This document shows positions 35,470-44,594 of a DNA stretch of 64,000 bases, in pieces. Source of the stretch: Prochlorothrix hollandica PCC 9006 = CALU 1027. Lineage in GTDB: Bacteria > Cyanobacteriota > Cyanobacteriia > Prochlorotrichales > Prochlorotrichaceae. The notes under the pieces were generated by a model. The model worked only from the letters and a program-made list of their open reading frames with translations. It was not told the origin of the DNA and made no database searches. Each line of letters starts with the position of its first letter. Positions within the stretch are counted from its first letter, which is position 1. The translations under genes and the position numbers were made by a program. The stretch lies in assembly GCF_000332315.1 (NCBI RefSeq), contig NZ_KB235937.1:573017-637016 (forward strand), read 5' to 3'.

Positions 35470-37167
35470 TTAGTGGTAGCAAAACTTGCGACTGTGATCG
35501 TCCTGGGGATATTGCCAGGAATAGGCAAAGTGGCTCACCGCTGGCAATTGGGGAGTGGCGGCTTTGAGGGCTAGCATTTGATCATCCAAGGAGGGGCGAT
35601 CGCCCATGGCCTCCCCCCAACGGCCCGCCAAGGCCGGTTGCACCCAAGTCCCAGCCGGGGCAGCATCGAGAACCCGCTGCACCTCCGCCACAATGCAATG
35701 GGTACCGCCACAAATGCCATAGGCCATGGGGTGCCACTGGATGGAATCAGGGAACTGGTTCCAGGGTTGGAGCCGGGAGTCAAACCCCTGCTGGCCCACG
35801 GTTTGGTTGCCACTGGGGAAGAAGACCGCCCCCGCCGGTACTTCTGCCCGTTGCGCCGGTTGATTGGCCAGCCCCAGGAAATCCAAAACACCCCGCTGGG
35901 CATGGGCCACCGCTAGCAACCAAAGATCCTGCTGCAAGCTCTGTTGCTCCACTTCAGGGGTCAGGGATTTATCGCGGAGCTGGGGCTGGCGACCTTGCCA
36001 TAGGGCTTCTGTTTCCTGGGGATACTGCTTATTGAGTTCGTTAATGTCATTAACACTCACATAGCCCTTTTGCAAAAACCGTTCAATAAAGCCTCGGCCT
36101 TTTTGGTTCATGGCCCGATTGAGGAGGGCTTGGCGAGCAGCAGGGCCATGGATCAAGAGATCCTGCACCCGTGTCACCACAGAGGCAGCGCCCTCGCCAC
36201 GGGGGTAACGGATATAGTCAAAGAGAACGCCATCCGGTTGACGCTTGAGAATAGCCTCCACCAAGATGCGGTAATCCCACTGGGCCAGGGCGTTATAGGG
36301 ATCAATAAACACTTGAACCTCGTTGTTCACTAAATCGAGGCTGGTTTGACCTTGGCCGTTTTGGGCCAGGGCGTTCTGGCGATCGGGGCGTTGGGCATAG
36401 GTATAGCCAAAATTCATGGAAAACATCCAGGCATAGACCTCCAGCCCCCGCTGCTGTCCTGCGGCCACCGCCAGGGCAAAGAGATCGGTGTTTTCCTGTC
36501 CTGGTTCATTGAGCACGGAGGGCCAGGGGGTGGGGTTATCGGCTTTGGGCAACATCACCCGGCCATCGTAGAACACTTCCACAAAGACTTCGTTATAGCC
36601 TTGGTTAACGATGCGATCGAAGATGTGCTCTAACCGTCCTTCTTGCAAATCGCAGGGATAAAGGCGAATCCAGAGGGCTTGTTTCTGGGGCCAGTGGGTA
36701 TCCCGGCACTGGTGCAACTGTTGGCTATGATCCGCCAACATTTCGCTATAGGGTAGGCGCTTTTCAGGGCGATCGAGGCTGGCAGTGCGCAGGGCTTCTT
36801 TCTGGGCAGCGGCCAAGGAGGAAAAACGACAAAATTGATCGAGCAAACCGGTCTCCAGAGAACCGGAGCTAGGGGGGCGATCGGTCTGAGACCCATCAGC
36901 CGCAACGCTGCCATCATCAGTAGCCTGGGCAAGACTAGCCTGGGCAAGACTAGCCTGGGCAAGACTAGCTGGAGCAAGACTAGCCTGGGGACTAGAAGGC
37001 TGGGGAATGCTATTAGCGATGCTGTCCTGGGCAATGCTGTTATTAATCAAGGCCAAATTTAGTCCTAAGCCCAGGCATAAGCCCAGGGCAGCAAACCGTG
37101 ATCCCACGGGCAGTAATCTGGAACGAACAGGGGGCTGAAAGGAACGGGGCAGAGGACAAAGAGCCAT
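35470..37167 (-). CDS. Family 10 glycosyl-hydrolase-like (GHL10) secreted protein
   Basis: 565 residues with an N-terminal signal-type hydrophobic segment (about 22-46, ..LCLGLGLNLALINNSIAQ). A repeat ASLAQASLAQASLAQ (about 65-80) is coded by a 15-bp tandem repeat. The GHL10/DUF187-like barrel begins near 165 (ALWIRLYPCDLQEGRLEHIF) and includes YNEVFVEVFYDGRVMLP, GLEVYAWMFSMNFGYTYA and PDGVLFDYIRYPRG. This family is abundant in cyanobacteria and is thought to act on cell-wall or envelope glycans; the exact substrate is not known. Confidence 0.88.
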   Translation of the reverse strand: MALCPLPRSFQPPVRSRLLPVGSRFAALGLCLGLGLNLALINNSIAQDSIANSIPQPSSPQASLAPASLAQASLAQASLAQATDDGSVAADGSQTDRPPSSGSLETGLLDQFCRFSSLAAAQKEALRTASLDRPEKRLPYSEMLADHSQQLHQCRDTHWPQKQALWIRLYPCDLQEGRLEHIFDRIVNQGYNEVFVEVFYDGRVMLPKADNPTPWPSVLNEPGQENTDLFALAVAAGQQRGLEVYAWMFSMNFGYTYAQRPDRQNALAQNGQGQTSLDLVNNEVQVFIDPYNALAQWDYRILVEAILKRQPDGVLFDYIRYPRGEGAASVVTRVQDLLIHGPAARQALLNRAMNQKGRGFIERFLQKGYVSVNDINELNKQYPQETEALWQGRQPQLRDKSLTPEVEQQSLQQDLWLLAVAHAQRGVLDFLGLANQPAQRAEVPAGAVFFPSGNQTVGQQGFDSRLQPWNQFPDSIQWHPMAYGICGGTHCIVAEVQRVLDAAPAGTWVQPALAGRWGEAMGDRPSLDDQMLALKAATPQLPAVSHFAYSWQYPQDDHSRKFCYH

Positions 37168-37438
37168 GAAATCACCATTGCATAAAGTTCACCAGGGAGA
37201 AAACCTGAGGAAGTCCAGGCCAGCGTCCGCACTAACCGAACTATGGGCGCAGACCGACTCGGTTCTAAGGTCAACAAACCCTAAGCCCAAGGCCGCGATC
37301 GTGGATCGCAGCCCATCGATCTCACCCCATAAATAACCCTAGCCTCCATCAGTGGGAAGCCAGGGCGTAGGATCTGGGGACGAACCACGGGTCTACTGAT
37401 CTTGATTATCCTGATGATGAAAAATGGTAAAACAAGTT

Positions 37439-37548
37439 CCTAGGGGGCACCTCGATTAATGGGGTTGGGCGGCGAAGTCGCCCAACCCAACCCCTATTCT
37501 TGCGTCGGTACAGGGGCGAGAATTTGGATTTTTCGAGGTGCCCTAGGG
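37439..37548. repeat. Inverted-repeat element overlapping the moxR stop
   Basis: About 110 bp with ends CCTAGGGGGCACCTCGA and TCGAGGTGCCCTAGGG and an inner hairpin TTGGGCGGCGAAGTCGCCCAA-like stem. The right end covers the moxR stop codon (37543-37545). Left of it, 37168-37438 shows no gene. Confidence 0.7.
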
Positions 37549-38451
37549 TACCGAGATCGAGTCAATCAACCGGTTAATAACCGTCGCGGCACGACGACCC
37601 CCCGCCGGAATCACCCGATGGGTCAGCACATGGGGGGCCAACCGCTTCACATCATCGGGTAAGGCAAACTCGCGGCCCTCCAAAAAGGCCAAGGCTTGGG
37701 CGGTGCGTTGCAGAGCCACCGTACCCCGAGGACTCACCCCCAAGGTCAACTCTTCATGGTTACGGGTAGCCCGCACCAAGTCCAAAATATACTGCTGCAA
37801 GGGCAGTTCCACCCGCACCTGTTGGCACTGCTGGCACAGAGTTTGCACCTCCTCCAAGGAAATGCAGGGGGTCAGTTCTTCCAGGGTGTGTCCCCCCTGA
37901 ATCCGTTGCAGCATTTTCAGTTCATCCGCTTCATTGGGGTAGCCCAGGGAGAGGGACAGCAAAAAGCGATCCATTTGGGCTTCCGGCAGGGGGAAAGTGC
38001 CCTGGTATTCAATGGGGTTTTGGGTGGCGATGACAAAGAAGGGGCGGGGCACCGATCGCGACACCCCGTCGGTGGTCACCTGCTGCTCTTCCATCACCTC
38101 CAGCAAGGCGGCTTGGGTGCGGGGCGTGGCGCGGTTAATCTCGTCCGCCAACAGCACATTGGTAAACACAGGACCCGACAGAAACTCAAATTCCCGCGAC
38201 TGGGGGTTCCAAATGTTGGTGCCCGTAATATCCGCCGGCAACAAATCAGGAGTACATTGCACCCGCTGAAACTTGCCTTCAATGGATTTAGCCAGGGATT
38301 TAGCCAACAGGGTTTTCCCCACCCCCGGTACATCTTCCAGCAACACATGGCCTCGGGACAGCAGGGCCACTAGGACGAGTTGAATAGAGTCCTGCTTACC
38401 GACAATGGCAAGGCTGAGATTTTTAAACAGACGTTCGATCGGTTCGCGCAT
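37543..38451 (-). CDS. MoxR family AAA+ ATPase
   Basis: 302 residues. Walker A GVGKTLLAKSLAKSI (about 41-55), Walker B VLLADEINRATPRTQAALLE, sensor-1 IATQNPIEYQGTFPLPEAQMDRF and the arginine/sensor-2 region GVSPRGTVALQRTAQALAF. These are MoxR/RavA-type chaperone ATPases, usually paired with a VWA or DUF58 protein; none is adjacent here. The gene ends inside a short inverted-repeat element. Confidence 0.93.
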   Translation of the reverse strand: MREPIERLFKNLSLAIVGKQDSIQLVLVALLSRGHVLLEDVPGVGKTLLAKSLAKSIEGKFQRVQCTPDLLPADITGTNIWNPQSREFEFLSGPVFTNVLLADEINRATPRTQAALLEVMEEQQVTTDGVSRSVPRPFFVIATQNPIEYQGTFPLPEAQMDRFLLSLSLGYPNEADELKMLQRIQGGHTLEELTPCISLEEVQTLCQQCQQVRVELPLQQYILDLVRATRNHEELTLGVSPRGTVALQRTAQALAFLEGREFALPDDVKRLAPHVLTHRVIPAGGRRAATVINRLIDSISVP

Positions 38452-38478
38452 AACCAGAGGAGAAAGGGGACTGGAGCG

Positions 38479-38889
38479 TTAGGATTGGGCGGAGTCAGCC
38501 GGGACAAAGGTGAGGGCGGCGGAATTCATGCAATAGCGCTGACCGGTGGGAGGGGGACCATCGGGGAAAACATGGCCCAGGTGCGCATCACAAACGGCAC
38601 AGAGCACTTCAGTGCGGCGCATAAAGAAGCTGACATCATCTTTGTGGGCAATATTTTCCTCGGCGATCGGCTCCCAAAAACTGGGCCAGCCGGTGCCCGA
38701 ATCAAATTTGGCCTGGGACTTGAAGAGGGGGGTCTGACAGCACACACACTGATAGCTACCCGTGGCTTTGCTGTCGTGGTAGCGACCCGTAAAGGCCCGC
38801 TCGGTGCCCTTCTTGCGGGTCACGTTAAACTCTTCGTCACTGAGAATGGCTTTCCATTCAGCGTCGGTCTTTTGAACTTTATCTACCAT
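38479..38889 (-). CDS. msrB: Peptide-methionine (R)-S-oxide reductase
   Basis: 136 residues with the zinc cysteine pairs CVCC and CAVC, the substrate motif [22 protein letters not shown] and the catalytic cysteine in [11 protein letters not shown]. It reduces the R epimer of methionine sulfoxide in proteins. It lies 27 bp upstream of moxR on the same strand and may be co-transcribed. Confidence 0.96.
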   Translation of the reverse strand: MVDKVQKTDAEWKAILSDEEFNVTRKKGTERAFTGRYHDSKATGSYQCVCCQTPLFKSQAKFDSGTGWPSFWEPIAEENIAHKDDVSFFMRRTEVLCAVCDAHLGHVFPDGPPPTGQRYCMNSAALTFVPADSAQS

Positions 38890-38990
38890 GGGATTATTGG
38901 GGAGAGGGAACGTGGGGGGGGCTAAGGTGCGGAAACGATCGGGATTGGGGGGGAAGCGTTAGGGAGCTAAGGGGAGGGGAAGATCGATCG

Positions 38991-39060
38991 CAGGTCAAAA
39001 CCAGGTCAAACTCAGGTCAAAACCAGGTCAAACTCAGGTCAAACTCAGGTCAAAGCCAGG
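38991..39060. repeat. 11-12-bp tandem repeat CAGGTCAAACT
   Basis: Six or seven units alternating CAGGTCAAAAC and CAGGTCAAACT between msrB and the downstream end of the GTPase gene. Confidence 0.9.
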
Positions 39061-39128
39061 GGAAACCGTGACCGATCGCCGCCAGCCCAGGACAACCTTG
39101 TAAGGTTTTGTAACGAAGCGTCCCGTGC

Positions 39129-40622
39129 TTAGTATAGCAAGGGGGATTTAGCCTGGGGTTGCAGCCCCTTGAGGTGGGCCACGGCGGTTTGACCAAAGGC
39201 TTGCAACCGTTCCGTTTGGCCATGGAGCGAAAAAACCTGGTGGAGAATGGGGCGCAACCGCTCCACGATCGCCGGAGTCGTCGCCTCCGCTTCCCCCTCC
39301 AGGCTTTGGAAATACTCCACCAAACTGAGACCAGCCATGCGGGTTAAATAGGCCGCACTGACCCCCTGCAACCCGGCTCCAGCCCAAAAGGTTAACCCAT
39401 TAGTTTTCAGGACACTGGCCAAGGCTTGGGTGGAGATTTCCACCAACCCCAACTTAACCAACAGTTCCCCCAAGGTTGCCGCCAACTCTTGGCCCTGGTG
39501 CAGAGCCAGGGGCTTGTGGTACAGGCGGCTCAGTTCCAGAATCAGTTGACCATTGAGGGCCAAAGCAGCCAGCAAATCCACACTGGGCACCGGATTGAGG
39601 AAGGCGGCCCCCGCCGCCAGCCACTGGTAGCGATCAATGAGGGCCATGGCCCGATCGCGGCGCACTTGGTTCAGGGCCGTGTGGGCCGATCGCTGCAAGC
39701 CCTGGGCCAAGCGGTAACTGGTGCCCCACAGCAGTTGTTGACCCGGATCCCCCTGGAGCAAATCCCCCAGACGATCGATCAAGGGACTCAAGGCGGGATC
39801 CGGCTGTTCTTGGCTCTGGTGCCAGGTGCCATCACTGCTCTGTCGTCGCACTTGGATCGGATCCGGGGCAGCGGCGATCGGCACAATATTGACGGGATCC
39901 ACCCAGCCCTGGAGCCGGTGACAGAGTTGGGTCAGCAGGGTGGCCTGTTGACCGGGGGAATAGTGATCCAACTTATTCAAGGCCACCACCAGGGCAGGGG
40001 ATGGCAGGGACGACTGAGGGTCAGTGCTACCGCCGACACCGTGGCGTAAGCCCTGGAGCCACTGGCGATCGCTCTCGGTCAAATCTCCTGGGGTCACAAA
40101 CAAAATCAGGTCAAATTGCTGCCAATACTGGGGATCCTGACCCAAGGCTAAGGTCTGTTCTTGGCAATCCAGGGTCGGGGTGCCCGTCCAGCGCTGCTGT
40201 AGCCCTTGGATCAAGGTACTTTTGCCCACCGCCGTTCCCCCCACCACCGCCAGCCGCAGTTGGGGGCGATCGCAGTCCAGACTGAGGTGATTTTTCTGGG
40301 TTTGCAGGGTCAGTGCCTGGGCTTGGAGGGGAACATGGTGGCTCAGGTCCGGCTGCAGTTCTTGGCTGAGGGCATCCAACATCTGTTGGGTCTGGTGCAG
40401 GGTTTGATCCACCTGGGCACGGGTCAGGCCGGGATCCGGGATCCCAGGGTTGGCGGTGCGGGTCGATCGCTGGTACAGCCACCACACCCCCAACAATGCT
40501 GCTGCTCCGGTAAAGGTTAGCTCCCCCACCTGCACCAGGGTATGGGTGAGGCCATCCATCAACCACAACCCGGCGGCAAGGCTAAGCCCTCCCCCTAAAA
40601 GCCAATATTGCCGTTTAACCAT
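39129..40622 (-). CDS. Membrane-associated GTPase with C-terminal DUF697-like region
   Basis: 497 residues from the ATG at 40622 (MVKRQYWLLGGGLSLAAGLW); 17 upstream codons are doubtful. Two hydrophobic segments lie near the N-terminus (about 6-25 and 32-50). The GTPase core has P-loop GGTAVGKSTLIQG (about 148-160), an FVTPGD segment where DxxG is expected, and NKLDHYS (G4). The C-terminal third (about 330-470), with PVPSVDLLAALALNGQLILELSRLY, looks like DUF697. Such proteins are common in cyanobacteria and their role is unknown. Confidence 0.82.
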   Translation of the reverse strand: MVKRQYWLLGGGLSLAAGLWLMDGLTHTLVQVGELTFTGAAALLGVWWLYQRSTRTANPGIPDPGLTRAQVDQTLHQTQQMLDALSQELQPDLSHHVPLQAQALTLQTQKNHLSLDCDRPQLRLAVVGGTAVGKSTLIQGLQQRWTGTPTLDCQEQTLALGQDPQYWQQFDLILFVTPGDLTESDRQWLQGLRHGVGGSTDPQSSLPSPALVVALNKLDHYSPGQQATLLTQLCHRLQGWVDPVNIVPIAAAPDPIQVRRQSSDGTWHQSQEQPDPALSPLIDRLGDLLQGDPGQQLLWGTSYRLAQGLQRSAHTALNQVRRDRAMALIDRYQWLAAGAAFLNPVPSVDLLAALALNGQLILELSRLYHKPLALHQGQELAATLGELLVKLGLVEISTQALASVLKTNGLTFWAGAGLQGVSAAYLTRMAGLSLVEYFQSLEGEAEATTPAIVERLRPILHQVFSLHGQTERLQAFGQTAVAHLKGLQPQAKSPLLY

Positions 40623-40713
40623 GAGCCAACTCCCTCCACCAGCATCGAAATTTATGATCAATTTCCGTATCAATCCGTATCAATCCGTGTCCTAGGGTTC
40701 CCAGCTTCGAGAA

Positions 40714-40752
40714 CGGGATGACACCACGGGATGACACCACGGGATGACACCT
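40714..40752. repeat. 13-bp tandem repeat CGGGATGACACCA x3
   Basis: Three units upstream of the GTPase gene, in the 360-bp divergent gap to the tRNA. Confidence 0.9.
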
Positions 40753-40831
40753 CGGATTTTCCTTTGTTTTTCCTTTTATGGTATCGGAAAGGGGATCCTA
40801 GCTCCCGGTCAGCCTGGAAATCCACCCCTAG

Positions 40832-40881
40832 CCTAGGGGGATCTGCCCCAGCCCCACACCACCGAGGCAGATCCCCCTAGG
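40832..40881. repeat. Perfect 16-bp stem hairpin
   Basis: CCTAGGGGGATCTGCC and its exact complement GGCAGATCCCCCTAGG separated by 18 nt. There is no U-tract on either side. It stands just upstream of the tRNA promoter. Confidence 0.85.
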
Positions 40882-40906
40882 GGAGAGAATAATTCTGGCT
40901 AAAGGC

Positions 40907-40935
40907 TTGGACTTTTACCGGTTCTAGGATAGAAT
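40907..40935 (+). promoter_or_regulatory. sigma-70-type promoter of tRNA(CAT)
   Basis: TTGGAC (40907-40912), a 17-bp spacer and TAGAAT (40930-40935) lie 48 bp before the tRNA 5' end. Confidence 0.65.
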
Positions 40936-40983
40936 CAATACCTGTTGCAAGGCAGGGTAGCCCTTACCCCCCCGGCACAGCAT

Positions 40984-41055
40984 GGCTCAGTAGCTCAGTG
41001 GTAGAGCAGGGGACTCATAAGCCCTTGGTCGCGTGTTCAAATCACGCCTGAGCCA
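40984..41055 (+). tRNA. tRNA with CAT anticodon (tRNA-Met, elongator type likely)
   Basis: 72-nt cloverleaf: acceptor GGCTCAG/CTGAGCC, D arm GCTCAGTGGTAGAGC, anticodon loop CTCATAA (anticodon CAT), T arm GCGTG-TTCAAAT-CACGC, discriminator A. No CCA is encoded. A TTTTTT run follows directly and may end the transcript. The A31-G39 pair at the base of the anticodon loop is a mismatch. An isoleucine (lysidine) CAT tRNA cannot be ruled out by eye. Confidence 0.93.
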
Positions 41056-41110
41056 TTTTTTAACCCCCGCAGCCCCCCTTAACCCGATCGAACCCAGGAG
41101 CAGTATTGTC

Positions 41111-41452
41111 ATGGCGGCAAAACGAAAGTCCTCAGGCGATGGCGTGGCCTATCGGGAATTTGGCAGTACAGAAGCCGCCTTCGATCGCCCCACCCTGGAA
41201 CTGCCCCCCCAACAGCAAGATCTCCGGCTCCAAGCCTCCCGCAAAGGTCGCGGGGGTAAAACCGTCACCGTCATCACCGGCTTTCAGAGCAAACCGGACA
41301 CCCTCAAAGCCCTCCTCAAAACCCTCAAAGGCCAGTGCGGCAGTGGCGGATCCGTTAAAGATCAAACCCTGGAGATTCAGGGGGATCATCGGAGCCAATT
41401 ATTGGCAGCATTAGTGACATTGGGCTATAAAGCCAAAATTAGCGGCGGCTAG
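41111..41452 (+). CDS. SUI1/eIF1-like translation initiation factor (YciH family)
   Basis: 113 residues starting MAAKRKSSGDGVAYREFGS; the in-frame extension to 41033 overlaps the tRNA and is rejected. The SUI1 core is RKGRGGKTVTVITGFQ, LKTLKGQCGSGGSVKDQTLEIQGDH, LVTLGYKAKISGG (quoted in parts of the family pattern). Bacterial members resemble eukaryotic eIF1 and may tune start-codon or initiator tRNA selection. The position immediately downstream of the CAT tRNA (56 bp) raises the possibility of a shared transcript. Confidence 0.92.
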   Translation: MAAKRKSSGDGVAYREFGSTEAAFDRPTLELPPQQQDLRLQASRKGRGGKTVTVITGFQSKPDTLKALLKTLKGQCGSGGSVKDQTLEIQGDHRSQLLAALVTLGYKAKISGG

Positions 41453-41518
41453 TCGCCTGGGGGCAATGCCCAGACCCTGGTCGCCCGCCGCCCCCTGCCA
41501 CCTTTCCCTGGATCCCCC

Positions 41519-43348
41519 ATGAACCCACCCCTTTTGGATGTCCGCCACCTCTCTGTGGAATTCCGCAGCGATCGCCAGCGGGTACAAGCCGTTGATGATG
41601 TGTCGTTCCAGGTGCAACCGGGCCAAACCCTGGGCATTGTGGGGGAGTCGGGTTCCGGGAAGTCCGTAGCCTGTCTGGGGAGCCTGGGGCTGATTCCCCA
41701 ACCCCCGGGGGAAGTCACCGCTGGGGAAATTTGGTTCCAGCCGCCCCAGGCCGATCGCCCCGTGGATTTATTGCGCCTGTCCCCCAAGCAGTGGCAGCAG
41801 TATCGGGGGGGGCAGTTGGCGATGATTTTCCAGGAACCCATGACCTCCCTCAACCCCCTCTATAGTTGTGGGTTCCAAATGATCGAGACCCTGCGCCACC
41901 ATGAGCCGCTGTCCCTGGAGGAAGCCCGCCGCCGTGCCGTGGCCCTGCTCCAGGAAGTGAAGTTGCTACCCGCCGATGCGGTGCTGCTGCAACGGCACCG
42001 GGGGACCAGCGGGCGATCGCCCCACACCAGCCCGGACGACGATCGCGCCCTCCAACAGCGCATCAATCTGGAAAAACAAGCCTTTTTAGACCGCTACCCC
42101 CACCAACTATCGGGGGGGCAACAACAGCGGGTCATGATTGCCATGGCCCTGTCCTGCAACCCCAGTTTGCTGATCGCCGACGAACCGACGACGGCCCTGG
42201 ATGTGACGGTGCAGGCGACCATTTTGGCTCTGCTGCGGGATCTCTGTCGGCAGCGGGAAATGGCCCTGATTCTCGTCAGCCATGATCTGGGGGTGGTGGC
42301 AGACGTTGCCGACACCGTGGCCGTGATGTATCGGGGCAAAATTGTCGAGCAGGGACCCGTGGCGGACATTTTCCACCAACCCCGCCATCCCTACACCCAA
42401 GCCCTCCTGGCCTGTCGCCCCCGCCTCGACTACACCCCCCGCTATTTGCCCACCCTGGAGGATTTTCTCCAGGCCGATGGTACCCCAGTGGTTCGTTCGG
42501 AACCCATCGCCGATCGCCTCGCCAACCCAGAACCCAGCCCCCCGCCCCCGCCCAGCAGCGATCGACCCCTATTAAGGGTGGACAACCTGAGGGTGGTCTT
42601 CCGGGGCAAGGGACTGATGGGCTTGATGCAGCCGGCAGTGCGGGCCGTGGATGGCATTTCCTTTACGGTGCAAGCGGGGGAAACCCTGGGACTGGTGGGG
42701 GAGTCGGGGTGTGGCAAAACCACCCTGGCCCGTGCCCTGTTGCGGCTGATTGAACCCAGCAGCGGCCAGATTTTATTCCAAGGTCAAGACTTAATCCACC
42801 TCAAGCCTGCCCCCCTGCGGCTCCTGCGGCGAGAGATGCAAATTATTTTCCAGGATCCCGGCGGTGCCCTCGATCCCCGGATGCGGGTGGGGGCGGCGGT
42901 GATGGAACCGATGCTGATCCATGCCTTTAATCGGCGATCGCCCGCCCACCGCGATCGAGCCATCTATCTCCTGGAACGGGTGGGTCTGTCGGCGGATATC
43001 TTTAACCGTTACCCCCATGAGTTTTCTGGCGGTCAACGCCAACGGGTTTGCATTGCCCGCGCCCTGGCCCTCAGCCCTCGGTTTATTATTTGCGATGAGT
43101 CGGTGTCCGCCTTGGATGTGTCCGTGCAAGCCCAGGTCTTGAATCTGCTCAAGGAACTGCAAGGGGAACTGGGGCTAACCTATCTTTTCATTTCCCATGA
43201 TCTCAGTGTGGTCAAGTTTATGAGCGATCGCATCATGGTCATGAACCAAGGCCGCATTGAAGAAATTGCCCCCGCCGCAGAACTCTATGGCAATCCCCAA
43301 CGGGAGTACACCCGTCAACTGATCGCAGCCATTCCCCAAGGGTTGTAA
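41519..43348 (+). CDS. Fused double-ATPase of a peptide-type ABC transporter
   Basis: 609 residues, with two ABC domains in one chain: DppD-like (1-300; [37 protein letters not shown]) and DppF-like (about 350-600; [42 protein letters not shown]). An insert of about 30 residues ([20 protein letters not shown] region, about 155-185) precedes the first signature. It corresponds to GsiA/YejF-type ATPases. No permease or binding-protein gene is adjacent, so its partners are elsewhere. The next sequence to the right is the distal end of the integron array. Confidence 0.93.
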   Translation: MNPPLLDVRHLSVEFRSDRQRVQAVDDVSFQVQPGQTLGIVGESGSGKSVACLGSLGLIPQPPGEVTAGEIWFQPPQADRPVDLLRLSPKQWQQYRGGQLAMIFQEPMTSLNPLYSCGFQMIETLRHHEPLSLEEARRRAVALLQEVKLLPADAVLLQRHRGTSGRSPHTSPDDDRALQQRINLEKQAFLDRYPHQLSGGQQQRVMIAMALSCNPSLLIADEPTTALDVTVQATILALLRDLCRQREMALILVSHDLGVVADVADTVAVMYRGKIVEQGPVADIFHQPRHPYTQALLACRPRLDYTPRYLPTLEDFLQADGTPVVRSEPIADRLANPEPSPPPPPSSDRPLLRVDNLRVVFRGKGLMGLMQPAVRAVDGISFTVQAGETLGLVGESGCGKTTLARALLRLIEPSSGQILFQGQDLIHLKPAPLRLLRREMQIIFQDPGGALDPRMRVGAAVMEPMLIHAFNRRSPAHRDRAIYLLERVGLSADIFNRYPHEFSGGQRQRVCIARALALSPRFIICDESVSALDVSVQAQVLNLLKELQGELGLTYLFISHDLSVVKFMSDRIMVMNQGRIEEIAPAAELYGNPQREYTRQLIAAIPQGL

Positions 43349-43378
43349 TCCCCCCAATTTTCCATAACCATCCCAGGA

Positions 43379-43464
43379 ATTTAACGGTCTAGTTGAGCAG
43401 CGGTAGACAACCTCGGCATCACCGCTAAGATCTCTCAGCCGTCCGCTCCAGCGCGTTGTTATGC
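43379..43464 (-). other. attC site 8 (distal end of array)
   Basis: 86 bp. On the minus strand it runs from GCATAAC (R'') through AACGCGCTGGAGCGGACGG to GCTCAACTAGACC and GTTAAAT (R'). The outer boxes and the AGCGGACGG/CCG.CGCT-type inner arms can fold into the expected long imperfect hairpin. It follows the inverted phd/vapC cassette. Confidence 0.7.
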
Positions 43465-43577
43465 CGCGTTGCTTGCCAGTTACCCACAAATCTAAATTGA
43501 CTTGCTCTTGCAGCATCGCAATAATTAGATTAGACTTAGTTTGTAGACTTAGTTTATAAACTTAATTCTTTAGAGAT

Positions 43578-43823
43578 ATGGAAACTGTAAACATTCATCA
43601 GGCTAAGACCAACCTCTCTCGACTATTGTCCCGTGTGGAACTCGGGGAGGAAATCATTATTGCAAATCGAGGTCTTCCAATTGCTAAGCTTGTTCCATTT
43701 CGGACATCGTTAGATCGTCGGTCTAGCTTGGGGCAGGATCGGGGAAAATTTGTTTTACCCGACGACTTTAATGCTCCTCTGCCAGAAGATATTTTGGTTG
43801 CATTTGAGGGTGGTGCGAAGTGA
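43578..43823 (+). CDS. Type II antitoxin, Phd/YefM family
   Basis: 81 residues: METVNIHQAKTNLSRLLSRV and EEIIIANRGLPIAKLVPF are the DNA-binding N-terminal fold of Phd/YefM. The C-terminal tail should wrap the toxin. The stop overlaps the toxin GTG by 4 bp. Upstream there is an AT-rich stretch with tandem TAGACTTAGTTT units (about 43529-43565) that probably contains its own promoter. Its orientation is opposite to the other cassettes, as expected when a cassette carries its own promoter. Confidence 0.9.
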   Translation: METVNIHQAKTNLSRLLSRVELGEEIIIANRGLPIAKLVPFRTSLDRRSSLGQDRGKFVLPDDFNAPLPEDILVAFEGGAK

Positions 43824-44215
43824 GGCTTTTATTAGATACTCAATGCTGGTTATGGTGGTTTGTCCAACCCGAAAAGTTAAGTGAGAATGTCATTGAACAC
43901 ATTGCGAATGAAAGCAATGAAGTGTGGTTTTCTGTTGCCAGCGTTTGGGAGATGGGCATTAAGGTTTCAATCGGTAAGCTGCCACTGCCAGAACCAATAG
44001 ATGCTTATGTCTCTACTCGAATGACTCAACTAGGAGCGAGGTCGTTAGAGATCACTGCTTCTCATGCTTTGCGAGTGGCTGCATTACCTTTATATCATCG
44101 TGATCCTTTTGACCGAATGCTGATTGCACAAGCTCAGGCAGAAGATATGACACTTGTCAGTGCGGATTCAACATTTAATCAATATGAAGTATCCTTACTT
44201 TGGGTAGGCACTTGA
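43820..44215 (+). CDS. Type II toxin, VapC-like PIN-domain ribonuclease
   Basis: 131 residues with PIN-domain acidic residues in LLLDTQCWLWW (Asp), ASVWEMGIK (Glu), HRDPFDRMLIAQA (Asp) and LVSADSTF (Asp). It starts with GTG at 43820, overlapping the antitoxin stop. VapC-type PIN proteins cleave RNA, often tRNA. The module lies between attC sites 7 and 8 and can stabilise the cassette array. Confidence 0.92.
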   Translation: MRLLLDTQCWLWWFVQPEKLSENVIEHIANESNEVWFSVASVWEMGIKVSIGKLPLPEPIDAYVSTRMTQLGARSLEITASHALRVAALPLYHRDPFDRMLIAQAQAEDMTLVSADSTFNQYEVSLLWVGT

Positions 44216-44276
44216 TAAAAGTCAGGCTCTCCGTCACTTGTGGGGATCAGTTTATCTAATCGTAACCGTCCCAGGA

Positions 44277-44366
44277 ATTTAACGTTTCCAATCACCGGGC
44301 CGCGACGAAAGATTGTTCATTGGAAAACGCCCAAATTTGTGGCTCCGGTGCATTGCATTGTTATCC
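44277..44366 (-). other. attC site 7
   Basis: 90 bp, minus strand: GGATAAC (R''), AATGCAATGCACCGGAGCCA, ..., GTCGCGGCCCGGTGATTGG, GTTAAAT (R'). CACCGGAGCCAC pairs with GTCGCGGCCCGGTG with bulged bases, as attC inner arms do. After R' the sequence TCCTGGGACGGTTA is almost repeated after attC 8 (TCCTGGGATGGTTA). Confidence 0.72.
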
Positions 44367-44371
44367 GTGGA

Positions 44372-44566
44372 TCAGATGCACCACAGCCCAAAAGCCTGAT
44401 CAACGACATTACGTCCGTTATCGACCAGCTTGATACATGTGGGGCAGTACACCGTATCGGAATACCCTTTAAGGTGTGTGATTTTGTCGTTACACGCTGT
44501 TACTGCATTATTCTCACGCGCGATTGCAAATATGTGCGGTGTATCTGAATGGTCGAGGTCGAGCAT
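44372..44566 (-). CDS. Small hypothetical cassette ORF
   Basis: 64 residues, MLDLDHSDTPHIFAIARENN...YCPTC..., of no family I recognise; a CPTC pair could bind metal. The main support is position: its stop codon lies only 6 bp before attC 7, the standard layout of a gene cassette. No good Shine-Dalgarno sequence is visible. It might be a 3' remnant. Confidence 0.4.
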   Translation of the reverse strand: MLDLDHSDTPHIFAIARENNAVTACNDKITHLKGYSDTVYCPTCIKLVDNGRNVVDQAFGLWCI

Positions 44567-44594
44567 AGTTTTCTGAGCGGATATAGATGGGGTT

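Noticed and set aside
37168..37438. Search for a gene or RNA between the GHL10 and moxR genes
   Set aside because: Nothing beyond the inverted-repeat element at 37439 could be supported.
44240..44548. 102-codon plus-strand ORF
   Set aside because: Overlaps attC 7 and the minus-strand cassette ORF; no recognisable domain.
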